NCBI RefSeq assembly: GCF_008086205.1
Contig: NZ_VSKK01000001.1
Span: 1,240,001 to 1,304,000 of the forward strand
Direction of reading: 5' to 3'
From: Bizionia myxarmorum
Lineage (GTDB): Bacteria > Bacteroidota > Bacteroidia > Flavobacteriales > Flavobacteriaceae
Length of the DNA stretch: 64,000 nt
The translations under genes and the position numbers were made by a program. The notes below the pieces were generated by a model. The model had not been told where the DNA came from. It ran no database searches and saw only the letters and a list, made by a program, of their open reading frames with translations. Positions 9,758 to 19,396 of the stretch are shown in pieces (the first letter of the stretch is position 1; each line of letters begins with the position of its first letter).

Positions 9758-10471
9758 ATGTGTACATTAACTTTTATTCCGAAAGGTAACAACGATTTTA
9801 TTCTTACCTCCAATCGTGATGAGGCATCCAACAGACCCACACGTTCGCCTGATTTTTATATAGATAATCATGTGAAATTACTGTATCCAAAAGATGAGAA
9901 AGCCGGTGGCACGTGGATTGGTGTCAGCGAAAAAAGCAGATTAGTTTCTTTATTGAATGGAGGCTTTATGGCGCATGAACACGGCGGAACCTATCGCTTA
10001 AGTCGCGGTGTTGTTGTGAAAGATGTTTTATGTGCTACAGATTTTCTAAACACTATAGAAACGTATAATTTAATAGGCGTAGAGCCATTTACAATGGTTA
10101 TCCTAGATTGGGAAAACGATTTACAGCTCTATCAATTGGTTTGGGATGGGAATACCAAACATTTTGACCAATTACCAATGGAAGCGCGAATATGGTCTTC
10201 ATCATCTTTATATACCGAGTCTATGAAGAGTTTGCGAGAAACTTGGTTTAAAAATTTCAAAGAAAATCATGATGCTTCTGCAGAAAACTGGTTAAAGTTT
10301 CATACAACAACGGAAAAAGACAATTTGGATTTTGGGTTGCTCATGGATCGTAAAATTGTGAAAACAACCAGTATTACGCAAATAGAAAAGACGAATCAGC
10401 TCTTAAAAATGTGGTACCTCAATTTGCAAAACCAGGAAACGGTGGAGCAAGAGATGCTTTTTTCAAATTAA
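9758..10471 (+). CDS. NRDE (TANGO2-like) family protein
   Basis: 237-aa member of the NRDE/TANGO2 family. The defining Asn-Arg-Asp-Glu motif is at residues 19-22 (TSNRDEASNRP) and the family's near-invariant Cys is residue 2 (MCTLTFIP). I chose the second ATG (9758) rather than the one at 9752 because it places the Cys at position 2 and gives better spacing to AAGGA at 9743. Family roles are poorly defined; TANGO2 is linked to lipid/heme handling in eukaryotes and an Ntn-hydrolase-like fold has been suggested. A bacterial function cannot be assigned. Confidence 0.85.
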   Translation: MCTLTFIPKGNNDFILTSNRDEASNRPTRSPDFYIDNHVKLLYPKDEKAGGTWIGVSEKSRLVSLLNGGFMAHEHGGTYRLSRGVVVKDVLCATDFLNTIETYNLIGVEPFTMVILDWENDLQLYQLVWDGNTKHFDQLPMEARIWSSSSLYTESMKSLRETWFKNFKENHDASAENWLKFHTTTEKDNLDFGLLMDRKIVKTTSITQIEKTNQLLKMWYLNLQNQETVEQEMLFSN

Positions 10472-10482
10472 TAAAGTGGACT

Positions 10483-10869
10483 TTAATTTATAGCGAAAGG
10501 CGCACTTAATCTAAAAGTTGGAATATTAACTTTAAACTTTTTAGTGGTTTCTAAATTAATCATGCTATAAAAGCCTTGCATGGCACCAAAGGGCGATGTT
10601 AATAAGCAGCCGGACGTATAGGTATGTGATTCGCCAGGTTTTAAAATAGGTTTTTTCCCGATGACACCTTCACCCTTAACTATTTCAACATTATTAAGAG
10701 CGTCTAGAATAGTCCATTCTCTAGCATATAACTGCACCAATTCTTTACTTTGGTTTTCTATGGTTACTTGATAACCAAAGGCGAATTGCATTTTATAATC
10801 TTTATAAAATGAGCCTTCAAAATGGGTTTCCACCGAAATTTTAATACCTTTTGTAACTTGCTGAACCAT
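10483..10869 (-). CDS. apaG: ApaG domain protein
   Basis: 128-aa single-domain ApaG protein. This beta-sandwich family (also in F-box proteins) is linked genetically to Co2+/Mg2+ resistance in enterobacteria, but its biochemical role is unresolved. Recognised from FAFGYQVTIENQS, LYAREWTILDA, VKGEGVIGKKPILKPGE and YTSGCLLTSPFGAMQGFY, the last being the most conserved segment. The length is typical (about 125-130). Convergent with the NRDE gene; only 11 bases separate the stops. Confidence 0.92.
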   Translation of the reverse strand: MVQQVTKGIKISVETHFEGSFYKDYKMQFAFGYQVTIENQSKELVQLYAREWTILDALNNVEIVKGEGVIGKKPILKPGESHTYTSGCLLTSPFGAMQGFYSMINLETTKKFKVNIPTFRLSAPFAIN

Positions 10870-10963
10870 GCTATTAAGGGTTTCAAGGGTTTAGATTTAT
10901 GCTAATGTAGGAAATAATCACATAGAAAGAAAACAAATTAAATTTTGTCGATTAAAGGGTAAC

Positions 10964-12217
10964 TTAATTAGAAATGTTTACCGAATTCCCTTCGCCAATG
11001 CCAATAATACGGTCATATCTAGCACCCAAATCACGATAGTAAACGAGGACTTTATAATCATTTTCGGTTTGCCAATAACTACCGCCAATGGCACTTTCGC
11101 TTATAGCACCTGTTCGGTTGTCCACGATTACGTATTTAAAGTTGTAAAAACCTTGCTTTAGTATAATAGGAACTTGGTAAATGCCTTGATTGGGATTAAA
11201 CGTCATTTTAGTGAATTTGCTAATGGCATAATTATTAAAGTTTCCATAAACGTGAACCGATTGATTGGCTGGTAACTCCTTCATTAATAACGAAAAATGC
11301 ATCCAGGCATAATCGGCTTCAATATAAGGCTTCTCGGTATCGATGGCTGTTACCAAATAATTGCCGTTAATATCCGGATTGTAGGTGTAAGGCTGATTAA
11401 AACGCGGCACATTCGTGAATAGGTAATTGCTGTAAAGTTCATGTAATTCTATAAATTGAATGGCCGAATTGGCGCCACGAATATCTTTATTCTCAAAGTA
11501 GAAATATTCGTTGCCACCTTCAAAAAGAGTTTCGTGGGTGTACTTATAAATCAATTCGTTTCCAATGGTATATTGTGGTGGTACATCTCTAATAGCCGTG
11601 TTGAGGTTATTATTTTGAATAATTACCGTTTTTACCGTTTGTGCCGGATTATTAAATTGCATATTTCCGGAATTAATAACAATATCAACGCTTTGCATGG
11701 TTTCCACTTTTCTAACATCGCGCGATCTTTTAATAGAAACGCCTACGCTGGCTAAATTTTCTTGAACCATAAATTTTCTAGAAAAAATAAGTTGATCGAA
11801 ATCATTATAGATTTTAATCATATAATTCCCTGAAACTTTTAAACCTCGGGTTTGCTCATTTGGTAAACGTAATTTATAATGTGAGTAAATTTGATAGGTA
11901 TTGAAAGAGTTTTCATAATCGCGAATACGTTGATTATCAATACCGTTTAAGTATTCGGTTTGCATGAGTTGCGAGCGCGTCCAATCATAGTCAAAGTGCT
12001 CTATTTTGTAATAATAATCGTCTTCATCACCATTTAAGGCATCAAATTCCAAATTTAATTGTTGACCCAATTGTAAAATAGGCAATTGGCTTTCTCGTGT
12101 TTGACCTTGAAAGCTAATAGATTTTATATAACCTGGAGGATTCACTTCTTGCTCTACTTGCGCATAACCACCACAACTACATGCAATTACAAGTAAAGTT
12201 GTAAACGTTTTAAACAT
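10964..12217 (-). CDS. Type IX secretion system plug protein (DUF5103)
   Basis: 417-aa exported protein with signal peptide MFKTFTTLLVIACSCGGYAQ. It matches the DUF5103 family by segments such as PGYIKSISFQGQTRESQLP and YYKIEHFDYDWTRSQL, and the C-terminal AIGGSYWQTENDYKVLVYYRD. A member of this family was identified as the Plug that closes the SprA translocon of Flavobacterium johnsoniae from the periplasmic side. The T9SS substrate at 5481-7856 in the same window fits an active system. It is transcribed away from nqrA across a 198-base divergent region. Confidence 0.85.
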   Translation of the reverse strand: MFKTFTTLLVIACSCGGYAQVEQEVNPPGYIKSISFQGQTRESQLPILQLGQQLNLEFDALNGDEDDYYYKIEHFDYDWTRSQLMQTEYLNGIDNQRIRDYENSFNTYQIYSHYKLRLPNEQTRGLKVSGNYMIKIYNDFDQLIFSRKFMVQENLASVGVSIKRSRDVRKVETMQSVDIVINSGNMQFNNPAQTVKTVIIQNNNLNTAIRDVPPQYTIGNELIYKYTHETLFEGGNEYFYFENKDIRGANSAIQFIELHELYSNYLFTNVPRFNQPYTYNPDINGNYLVTAIDTEKPYIEADYAWMHFSLLMKELPANQSVHVYGNFNNYAISKFTKMTFNPNQGIYQVPIILKQGFYNFKYVIVDNRTGAISESAIGGSYWQTENDYKVLVYYRDLGARYDRIIGIGEGNSVNISN

Positions 12218-12339
12218 ACGTAATTTGTTTTAAGACGATAAAGATAAGTAAATTTTGAACGCTATAATTTTTCCTTATTTAGAAAGGGTATAAATAACAA
12301 ACTTCAGGCAAGTCTCATGTTAAATGATGTTTAATTTCG

Positions 12340-12347
12340 TAAATTTG
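12340..12347 (+). promoter_or_regulatory. Likely -7 box of the nqr operon promoter
   Basis: TAAATTTG matches TAnnTTTG, 68 bases upstream of the nqrA ATG. No convincing -33 TTG is seen. The ~65-base leader has no riboswitch that I recognise. Confidence 0.5.
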
Positions 12348-12415
12348 CACCGATTTTTTGAGTTAATCAAAGGTCAGAATCATATTTTTTACTACTAACG
12401 AATAGATTTATAAAC

Positions 12416-13771
12416 ATGTCAAACGACATTACCATTAAAAAAGGTCTAGACATCAAGCTTAAAGGTGCTGCTGAAAAAGTGACTGAAAATGCTATTATTA
12501 GCAATTTCTGCACGGTTAGACCAGAAGACTTCCACGGTGTTACACCAAAGTTAATTGCAAAAGTTGGAGCAAAAGTAAAAGCAGGAGAGCCTATTTTTTA
12601 TAACAAGGCTCAAGATTCTGTTATGTTTGTTGCACCTGTTTCAGGAACTATTGTTGATATTCCAAGAGGTGAGAAACGTCGCATTTTATCAGTTAAAATT
12701 CAAGCAGATAAAGAGCAAATTTTTCACGATCATGGTGCGTTTAACACAGCAGATGCTACTCCAGAAACCATTAAAGCGCATTTATTAGCATCAGGTTGTT
12801 GGCCTTTTATCAAGCAAAGACCTTATGATATTATTGCAGATCCAGAAAGAACGCCAAAAGCAATCTTTATTTCGGGTTATGCATCGGCGCCTCTAGTAGC
12901 AAATTACGATTATGTGCTTCAAGGAAAAGAACCTGAATTGCAAGCTGCTATCAACGCTTTAGGTAAGTTAACAACAGGTCAAGTTCACGTTTCTGTTGGT
13001 AAAAACACCAATTCGCCTTTAGCAGGTTTAAGCGGAATGACACTTCACAATGTATCTGGACCACATCCAATAGGAAACGTAGGGACACAGATTAATAAAA
13101 TAGATCCTGTTAATAAAGGAGAAACCGTATGGACTATTAATCCGCAGGATTTGGTTATTATCGGTGAGCTTTTATTAACTGGTAAATTCAATGCCGAGCG
13201 TTTGGTTGCTTTAGTAGGTTCATCTGTTAAAAAACCAAGATATTTCAAAACTAAAATAGGTAGTGAAGTTGCTACTATGGTTTATGATAATGGTGTTGAA
13301 AAAGATGGAAACGATCGTATCATTTCAGGTAGCGTATTATCAGGTAAGCAAGTAAAGCCAGACGGAAGTTTGGATTATTATAGCAATACCATTACGGTAA
13401 TTCCAGAAGGTGATGATTACGAGTTTTTTGGTTGGAATAAACCTGTTTTCGATAAAATTTCAACCTCAAGAGCGTTGACATTTTCATGGTTAACACCAAA
13501 CAAAGAATTTGAATTAACAACCAATACAAACGGTGAGCATAGAAACTTTGTTTTAACTGGAAAATATGAAGAGGTTTTTCCTTTTGATATCTACCCTTTA
13601 CAACTTTTAAAGTCTTGTATGTATAAGGATTTGGATGAAATGGAAGCTTTAGGTATGTACGAAGTGGCTCCAGAAGATTTTGCCTTAACAGAATTTATTT
13701 GCGTGTCTAAACAACCACATCAGCAAATTATTAGAGAAGGTTTGGACGTTATGATTAAAGAAATTGGTTAA
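12416..13771 (+). CDS. nqrA: Na+-translocating NADH:quinone reductase subunit A
   Basis: First gene of nqrABCDEF, whose complex oxidises NADH, reduces quinone and pumps Na+ out of the cell. NqrA is the cytoplasmic peripheral subunit next to the quinone site. 451 aa, close to the usual ~450. Family features: N-terminal KKGLDIKLKGAAE, the GEPIFYNK and PVSGTIVDIPRGEKR biotinyl-lipoyl-like segment, HPIGNVGTQINKI, and a C-terminal FPFDIYPLQLLKSCMYKDLD. A 39-base gap separates it from nqrB. Confidence 0.97.
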   Translation: MSNDITIKKGLDIKLKGAAEKVTENAIISNFCTVRPEDFHGVTPKLIAKVGAKVKAGEPIFYNKAQDSVMFVAPVSGTIVDIPRGEKRRILSVKIQADKEQIFHDHGAFNTADATPETIKAHLLASGCWPFIKQRPYDIIADPERTPKAIFISGYASAPLVANYDYVLQGKEPELQAAINALGKLTTGQVHVSVGKNTNSPLAGLSGMTLHNVSGPHPIGNVGTQINKIDPVNKGETVWTINPQDLVIIGELLLTGKFNAERLVALVGSSVKKPRYFKTKIGSEVATMVYDNGVEKDGNDRIISGSVLSGKQVKPDGSLDYYSNTITVIPEGDDYEFFGWNKPVFDKISTSRALTFSWLTPNKEFELTTNTNGEHRNFVLTGKYEEVFPFDIYPLQLLKSCMYKDLDEMEALGMYEVAPEDFALTEFICVSKQPHQQIIREGLDVMIKEIG

Positions 13772-13810
13772 TGATTCATGTTCCTTGTGAAATGAAAAAT
13801 ATATATAAAG

Positions 13811-15016
13811 ATGAGTTTAAAAAGTAATTTACATAACTTAAAGGAGAAGTACAAAGGTACCAAGATGGCACCTGCGTTTAACGCACTTCATACTTTTTTG
13901 TATTTGCCAAATGAGACCACACATAATGGGACTCATATTAAAGCTGCCGATGATTTAAAACGAACCATGAATATTGTTATTCTTGCTTTGGTTCCTTGTT
14001 TAATTTTCGGAATGTTTAATGCCGGTTATCAGCATTATTACGCGCTAGGTGAAATTGAAACAGCTAAAGGTTTTTTAGGTGCTTCTTTCTGGACTTTAGA
14101 TAATTTAATAATTGGTGCATGGACCGTTTTACCTTTAGTTGCTGTTTCTTACGGAGTAGGACTAGGAGTAGAGTTCTTATTTGCCGTTATAAAAGGACAT
14201 GAAGTAGAGGAAGGTTATTTAGTAACTGGTATGTTAGTGCCATTAATTGTGCCTGTAGATATTCCTTTATGGATGTTAGCAACGGCCGTTATTTTTGGTG
14301 TGGTAATAGGTAAAGAAGTTTTTGGAGGAACAGGAATGAATATCTTGAACCCCGCATTAACTATACGTGCTTTCTTGTTTTTCGCTTATCCAACTTGGAT
14401 GTCGGGAGATAAAGTTTGGGTTCACGGTGCTGTTGAACGTGCTGGAACGCCAGATGCTATTTCAGGTGAAACCATTTTAGGTTCCTATGCTCAAAATAGC
14501 TCTATAGCTTATGATTACTGGGATATGTTCTGGGGAATTATACCTGGATCAGTAGGGGAAACATCTAAATTCTTAATCATTATAGGCGCTTTAATTCTTA
14601 TTTTCACGAAAATTGGAAGCTGGAGAATTATTGTAAGTACACTGGTAGGTGCTTTAGTAATGGGCTTAATTTTTAACGGTGTTGTAGATGCTGGATGGAT
14701 TACAAATACAAGTAAATTTTACGGATTAATGAGTGTTCCTTTCTGGCAACATTTAATTATTGGTAGTATTTTATTTGGTGCTGTATATATGGCAACAGAT
14801 CCCGTTACCGCATCGCAAACCAACAAAGGAAAATGGATTTACGGTTTCTTAATTGGATTTTTGTCTATTATGATTCGTGTTTTCAACCCAGCATATCCAG
14901 AAGGTGTATTCTTGGCAATATTATTAATGAACGTTTTTGCACCAACTATTGATCATTATGTGATTCAAGGTAATGTGAAACGTAGAATGAAGCGTTTAAA
15001 AGTTAAAACAGCATAA
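13811..15016 (+). CDS. nqrB: Na+-NQR subunit B
   Basis: Integral membrane subunit (401 aa) that carries a covalently bound FMN and riboflavin in studied enzymes and forms the main Na+ path with others. The flavinylation motif DAISGET is visible, with the acceptor threonine at residue 221. The flanking NPALTIRAFLFFAYP and the C-terminal MATDPVTASQT are conserved. ApbE, encoded at 24780-25835, is the expected FMN transferase. The gene ends two bases before nqrC. Confidence 0.97.
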   Translation: MSLKSNLHNLKEKYKGTKMAPAFNALHTFLYLPNETTHNGTHIKAADDLKRTMNIVILALVPCLIFGMFNAGYQHYYALGEIETAKGFLGASFWTLDNLIIGAWTVLPLVAVSYGVGLGVEFLFAVIKGHEVEEGYLVTGMLVPLIVPVDIPLWMLATAVIFGVVIGKEVFGGTGMNILNPALTIRAFLFFAYPTWMSGDKVWVHGAVERAGTPDAISGETILGSYAQNSSIAYDYWDMFWGIIPGSVGETSKFLIIIGALILIFTKIGSWRIIVSTLVGALVMGLIFNGVVDAGWITNTSKFYGLMSVPFWQHLIIGSILFGAVYMATDPVTASQTNKGKWIYGFLIGFLSIMIRVFNPAYPEGVFLAILLMNVFAPTIDHYVIQGNVKRRMKRLKVKTA

Positions 15017-15018
15017 TT

Positions 15019-15813
15019 ATGGCAGTTAATACAGATAAAAATTCATACACCATACTATTTGCAGTAGTAATGGTTGTGGTAGTAGGTTCCATATTAGCGT
15101 TTACGGCATCGTCTTTAAAACCTAATATTGAAGAAAACGAAAGAATGGAAAAGCAACAGAATATTCTGTATGCTATAGGAATTAATGGAAATGAAGGACC
15201 ATCAGATATTTCCTTCATTTCAACTTCTGAAGTAGCTGAAGCTTTCTCAACTAAAATTTCAGAACAATTAGTTTTAGAATCTAAAGACGGTCAAATTATT
15301 CAGGTAATGACACGTGAAGATTATATGGCTGCTAATAATAAGCAAGAACCATACTTAATTGATGTTAAAAAGCAGCAAACTAGAGCTAAAGAAGGTAAAT
15401 CTAGATTTTTACCTTTATTCGTTGGGGAAATGGAAGGTAAAACGGTTTATGTAGCACCAATAAGAGGTAAAGGATTATGGGATGAAATTTGGGGATATGT
15501 TGCCGTAGATGAAAATATGGTAGTTAAAGGAACCTTCTTTGACCATGCCGGTGAAACGCCTGGTTTAGGAGCCAACATTAAACAACGTTATTTTATGGAC
15601 GATTTTTATGGCGAACATTTGCTGTCAGAATCGGGTGCCTTTAAAGGTATTAATGTTGCCAAAGGTAACAACGATCCTAAAAACGAAAGAAAAGAAGATC
15701 ATGCAGTTGATGCGTTAGCTGGAGCGACTATTACAGGTGATGGTATTGCTAATATGATTAAAAAAGATTTAAAACTGTATTTACCATACTTTCAAACTCT
15801 AAAAAATAATTAA
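15019..15813 (+). CDS. nqrC: Na+-NQR subunit C
   Basis: Subunit with one N-terminal membrane helix (about residues 9-30) and a periplasmic FMN domain, 264 aa. Its flavinylation motif is DALAGATIT near the C-terminus, with threonine 237 as the expected acceptor. The [12 protein letters not shown] segment near residue 176 is the family's other hallmark. One base separates it from nqrD, so it is translationally coupled. Confidence 0.97.
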   Translation: MAVNTDKNSYTILFAVVMVVVVGSILAFTASSLKPNIEENERMEKQQNILYAIGINGNEGPSDISFISTSEVAEAFSTKISEQLVLESKDGQIIQVMTREDYMAANNKQEPYLIDVKKQQTRAKEGKSRFLPLFVGEMEGKTVYVAPIRGKGLWDEIWGYVAVDENMVVKGTFFDHAGETPGLGANIKQRYFMDDFYGEHLLSESGAFKGINVAKGNNDPKNERKEDHAVDALAGATITGDGIANMIKKDLKLYLPYFQTLKNN

Positions 15814-15814
15814 T

Positions 15815-16459
15815 ATGGCACTTATATCAAAAAAAGACGCGAAGTTAATTACAGATCCATTAGCAGATAATAACCCAATTACCATTCAGGTACTAGGTAT
15901 TTGTTCGGCTCTGGCAATTACAGCAGAACTTAAGGCATCCATTGTAATGGGTATTGCAGTAATTTTTGTCTTGGCTATTGGTAACGTGGTTATTTCTTTA
16001 ATGCGAAATATCATTCCTTCAAAAATTAGAATTATTGTTCAACTTATCGTTGTTGCTTCATTAGTAATTGTGGTAGATCAGGTATTAAAAGCATTTGCAT
16101 TTGAACTAAGTAAAACCTTATCTGTTTTCATTGGTTTAATTATTACCAACTGTATTATTATGGGTCGTTTTGAAGCTTTTGCTTTAGGTAACGGACCCTG
16201 GAGATCATTTTTAGATGGTATTGGTAATGCTTTAGGATATACAGTTATTCTAATAATAGTTGGTTTTTTCCGCGAGTTATTAGGTTCAGGAACGTTATTT
16301 GGTTTTCCAGTTTTAGGAGATCCAATTGAAAAGACAGGGGTTTATGCGTTTGGTTATGAAAATAATGGTTTTATGTTAATGCCGCCAATGGCTTTAATTA
16401 TTGTTGGATTAATTATTTGGGTACAACGTAGTCGAAACAAAGCTTTAATAGAGGACTAG
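15815..16459 (+). CDS. nqrD: Na+-NQR subunit D
   Basis: Polytopic membrane subunit (214 aa, typical ~210) homologous to NqrE and RnfE; together NqrD and NqrE hold an intramembrane iron-sulfur centre in known structures. Visible are the N-terminal [17 protein letters not shown], with the cysteine expected near the Fe centre, and the second Cys segment [19 protein letters not shown] gap of 64 bases follows before nqrE. Confidence 0.96.
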   Translation: MALISKKDAKLITDPLADNNPITIQVLGICSALAITAELKASIVMGIAVIFVLAIGNVVISLMRNIIPSKIRIIVQLIVVASLVIVVDQVLKAFAFELSKTLSVFIGLIITNCIIMGRFEAFALGNGPWRSFLDGIGNALGYTVILIIVGFFRELLGSGTLFGFPVLGDPIEKTGVYAFGYENNGFMLMPPMALIIVGLIIWVQRSRNKALIED

Positions 16460-16523
16460 TACGTTAGCCGTTTTTAAAAGCAGTTAACAGTATGTATAGT
16501 ATAAAATTTAAAAAAATAAAAAA

Positions 16524-17270
16524 ATGATAGAACATATAGAATTATTTTTTAAGTCCATCTTTATCGATAACATGGTCTTTGCGGTATTTTTAGGTATGTG
16601 TTCATACTTAGCCGTTTCTAAAAAAGTGGCAACAGCTGTAGGTCTTGGAGCAGCTGTAATATTTGTATTGGCTATAACCGTTCCTTTAAACTGGTTATTA
16701 GATCAGTATTTATTACAACCGGGCGCTTTAAAATGGTTAGGACCAGAATTTGCTGATTATGATTTAGGTTTCCTTTCTTTCATCATGTTTATTGCAACTA
16801 TTGCAACCATGGTGCAGTTAGTGGAAATTGTAGTAGAGAAATTCTCTCCTTCATTATATAACTCATTAGGTATTTTCTTGCCACTTATTGCTGTAAACTG
16901 TGCTATTTTAGGTGGCTCTTTGTTCATGCAATCTCGTGAAATTGAAACTTTAGGTTTAGCACTTAATTACGGTTTCTCTTCGGGAATTGGTTGGTTTTTA
17001 GCCATTTTAGCTATTGCAGCTATTCGTGAGAAAATTAGATATTCAAATGTTCCAGCACCATTAAGAGGTTTAGGAATTACTTTTATCATTACTGGTTTAA
17101 TGGGAATTGGATTTTTAAGTTTTGGTGGTATGTTAACAGGTGGTGATGAAGAAGGTGAGCCTTCAACAGAGCCAACAGTGCAAGTAGAGCAGGTTAAAAC
17201 TGAAGACCTGTCAGAATTTAATTCCACGCAACATGAAAATGTTGCTGAAAATACTAAAACAGTAGACTAA
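16524..17270 (+). CDS. nqrE: Na+-NQR subunit E with an acidic C-terminal extension
   Basis: Membrane subunit paired with NqrD. The core has the two conserved Cys segments ([13 protein letters not shown] near residue 26 and [14 protein letters not shown] near 120) and six predicted helices. The known family is about 200 aa; this protein is 248. The extra ~45 residues after the last helix are hydrophilic and acidic ([12 protein letters not shown], then Glu/Asp/Thr-rich). One base separates it from nqrF. I see no frame disruption; the tail is a real extension in this reading frame. Confidence 0.95.
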   Translation: MIEHIELFFKSIFIDNMVFAVFLGMCSYLAVSKKVATAVGLGAAVIFVLAITVPLNWLLDQYLLQPGALKWLGPEFADYDLGFLSFIMFIATIATMVQLVEIVVEKFSPSLYNSLGIFLPLIAVNCAILGGSLFMQSREIETLGLALNYGFSSGIGWFLAILAIAAIREKIRYSNVPAPLRGLGITFIITGLMGIGFLSFGGMLTGGDEEGEPSTEPTVQVEQVKTEDLSEFNSTQHENVAENTKTVD

Positions 17271-17271
17271 T

Positions 17272-18579
17272 ATGATTTTAGCAGCAGAAACATTCGGAAC
17301 AGTTGCAACTACAGTAATAGCGTTTTTAATTATTACGCTAGTACTAGTAAGTTTGTTATTATTTGTTAAACAGAAACTACAGCCATCAGGACCTGTTACA
17401 ATAACTATTAACGGAGAAAAAGAAATTGAAGTTTCTTCAGGAGGAACTTTACTATCTACGCTAAGTGGTAATAAAATATTTTTACCATCTGCTTGTGGTG
17501 GTGGTGGTACGTGTATTCAATGTGAATGCCACGTTGTTTCTGGAGGAGGTGAAGCTCTTCCTACCGAAACACCTCACTTTTCAAGAAAAGAATTGAAAGA
17601 TGGTGTTCGTTTAGCGTGTCAGGTTAAAGTAAAACAGGATATGGTAATTACCATTCCTGAAGAAGTATTTGGTATTAAAAAATGGGAAGCTACTGTTGTT
17701 CGGAACTATAACGTAGCGTCATTTATTAAGGAATTTGTAGTGGAAATTCCAGAAGATATGGGCTATAAAGCCGGTGGATATATTCAAATTGAAATTCCTG
17801 AGTGTGAAATTAAATTTGCAGATATAGATATTACAGCGCATCCAGAAGAGCATGAAACGCCAGATAAGTTTCAAGCAGAATGGGACAAGTTTGCGTTATG
17901 GCCATTAGTCATGAAAAATACAGAAACGGTAGAGCGTGCTTATTCTATGGCGTCTTACCCGGCAGAAGGACGTGAAGTTATGTTAAACGTACGTATTGCA
18001 ACACCACCTTTTGATCGTGCTAAGAACGGTTGGATGGATGTGAATCCAGGTATTGCCTCGTCATATATTTTTGCTCAAAAGCCAGGAGATAAAGTGATTA
18101 TTTCTGGTCCTTATGGTGAATTCTTCATCAATGAATCGGACTCTGAAATGTTATACGTTGGTGGTGGAGCTGGAATGGCGCCAATGCGTTCACACTTATA
18201 CCACTTATTCAAAACTTTAAAAACGGGTAGAAAAGTAACATATTGGTACGGTGGTCGTTCTAAACGTGAATTATTCTATTTAGAACATTTCCGTGAGTTA
18301 GAAAGAGATTTTCCTAACTTTAAGTTCTATTTGGCATTATCGGAACCTGCTCCAGAAGATAACTGGAAGGTTAAAGAAAATATTGATGCGCCAGGTGATG
18401 GTTTCGTAGGATTTATTCACAACTGTGTAATTGATAATTACTTAAATCATCATGATGCACCAGAAGATATAGAATTGTACTTCTGTGGACCTCCGTTAAT
18501 GAACCAAGCTGTTCAAAAAATGGGCGAAGATTTTGGTATTCCAGATGAAAACATTCGTTTTGATGACTTTGGAGGTTAA
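17272..18579 (+). CDS. nqrF: Na+-NQR subunit F, NADH dehydrogenase
   Basis: Electron-entry subunit (435 aa). One N-terminal helix (about residues 10-32) is followed by a 2Fe-2S ferredoxin domain with C75, C81, C84 and C116, then an FAD domain (RAYSMASYP at 222-230) and an NADH domain ([12 protein letters not shown] at 297-308; [11 protein letters not shown] near the end). The C-terminal aromatic-Gly end (FDDFGG) is typical. Last gene of the operon, closed by a strong hairpin. Confidence 0.97.
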   Translation: MILAAETFGTVATTVIAFLIITLVLVSLLLFVKQKLQPSGPVTITINGEKEIEVSSGGTLLSTLSGNKIFLPSACGGGGTCIQCECHVVSGGGEALPTETPHFSRKELKDGVRLACQVKVKQDMVITIPEEVFGIKKWEATVVRNYNVASFIKEFVVEIPEDMGYKAGGYIQIEIPECEIKFADIDITAHPEEHETPDKFQAEWDKFALWPLVMKNTETVERAYSMASYPAEGREVMLNVRIATPPFDRAKNGWMDVNPGIASSYIFAQKPGDKVIISGPYGEFFINESDSEMLYVGGGAGMAPMRSHLYHLFKTLKTGRKVTYWYGGRSKRELFYLEHFRELERDFPNFKFYLALSEPAPEDNWKVKENIDAPGDGFVGFIHNCVIDNYLNHHDAPEDIELYFCGPPLMNQAVQKMGEDFGIPDENIRFDDFGG

Positions 18580-18601
18580 TTCAAAGTTATATACAAAAGT
18601 A

Positions 18602-18632
18602 AAAGCCGACTCATTTGAGTCGGCTTTTTTTT
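18602..18632. terminator. Terminator of the nqr operon
   Basis: Twelve-base stem AAAGCCGACTCA / TGAGTCGGCTTT with a very short loop and a T-run. It lies between convergent nqrF and the PLP homeostasis gene and may work in both directions. Confidence 0.92.
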
Positions 18633-18672
18633 ATTAATTAAAATTGTAGAATTAGGTAAAAGAGTCTCTATT

Positions 18673-19395
18673 TTAGTTGGTTTCGTTCCAGTAATAACTA
18701 TCGGGATGTTCACGTTTTCCAAATATGGCGGTTCCAACTCTAACTATGGTGGCTCCTTCTTGGATAGCCACTTCTAAATCGCTGCTCATACCCATGGATA
18801 ATTCATGGGCTGAAATGCCTTTGTCAAGAAGTTGTGTTTGTATATTTTTTAATAATTTAAAACATTTTCTAACTTTTTCATCCTCTGCTGAAAATAGTCC
18901 AATAGTCATAAGGCCTTTAATGTTAATACGGTTAAACTGCTGAACATCTAAAGCAAAATTAACGGCATTTTCTGGATTCATGCCAAATTTACTTTCTTCA
19001 TAAGAGGTATTAAATTGCAAATAGGCATCTATCGTTTTGTTTTCATATTCCAGTCTGTTTTGAAGTTTTTTAGCCAATCTAAGTCTATCTAATGACTGAA
19101 TACAAGCCACATCATAGCGTAGCAATTCCTTGACTTTATTTGTTTGAAGGTGACCAATAAAATGCTGTTCATGCCGGACGCTTTTTAGGTCCTCGTATTT
19201 TTCTTTAATCTCCTGAATTTTATTCTCACCAATTAAAGTTTCACCTGCTGCAAGCGCCATTTTAATATTTTCTGCGGAAACCGTTTTAGTGGCTAACAAA
19301 AGCCTGACCTCTTTCCGACTGCGACCTGCATTTTCGCAAGCTATTTCAATGCGATTTAGAATGCTTTGAAGGTTTTTTGGAATGTCATTTTTCAT
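18673..19395 (-). CDS. PLP homeostasis protein, YggS/PROSC family
   Basis: 240-aa PLP-binding protein that keeps pyridoxal phosphate pools in balance (no enzymatic activity is established). Signatures: the PLP lysine in LLLATKTVSAENI, GENKIQEIKEKY, HFIGHLQTNKV, and SMGMSSDLEVAI followed by VRVGTAIFGKR. I chose the ATG at 19395 (MKNDIPKNL): it lies one base past the stop of the upstream ATPase gene, a typical coupling arrangement, while a start at 19419 would overlap by 23 bases. Confidence 0.93.
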   Translation of the reverse strand: MKNDIPKNLQSILNRIEIACENAGRSRKEVRLLLATKTVSAENIKMALAAGETLIGENKIQEIKEKYEDLKSVRHEQHFIGHLQTNKVKELLRYDVACIQSLDRLRLAKKLQNRLEYENKTIDAYLQFNTSYEESKFGMNPENAVNFALDVQQFNRINIKGLMTIGLFSAEDEKVRKCFKLLKNIQTQLLDKGISAHELSMGMSSDLEVAIQEGATIVRVGTAIFGKREHPDSYYWNETN

Positions 19396-19396
19396 A

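Noticed and set aside
11456-11755. Plus-strand open frame opposite the plug gene
   Set aside because: Antisense shadow of a clear coding region with no initiation signals or recognisable product.
12218-12415. Riboswitch upstream of nqrA (FMN-type, because NQR carries flavins)
   Set aside because: No conserved FMN riboswitch segments could be recognised, and the leader after the -7 box is only ~65 bases.
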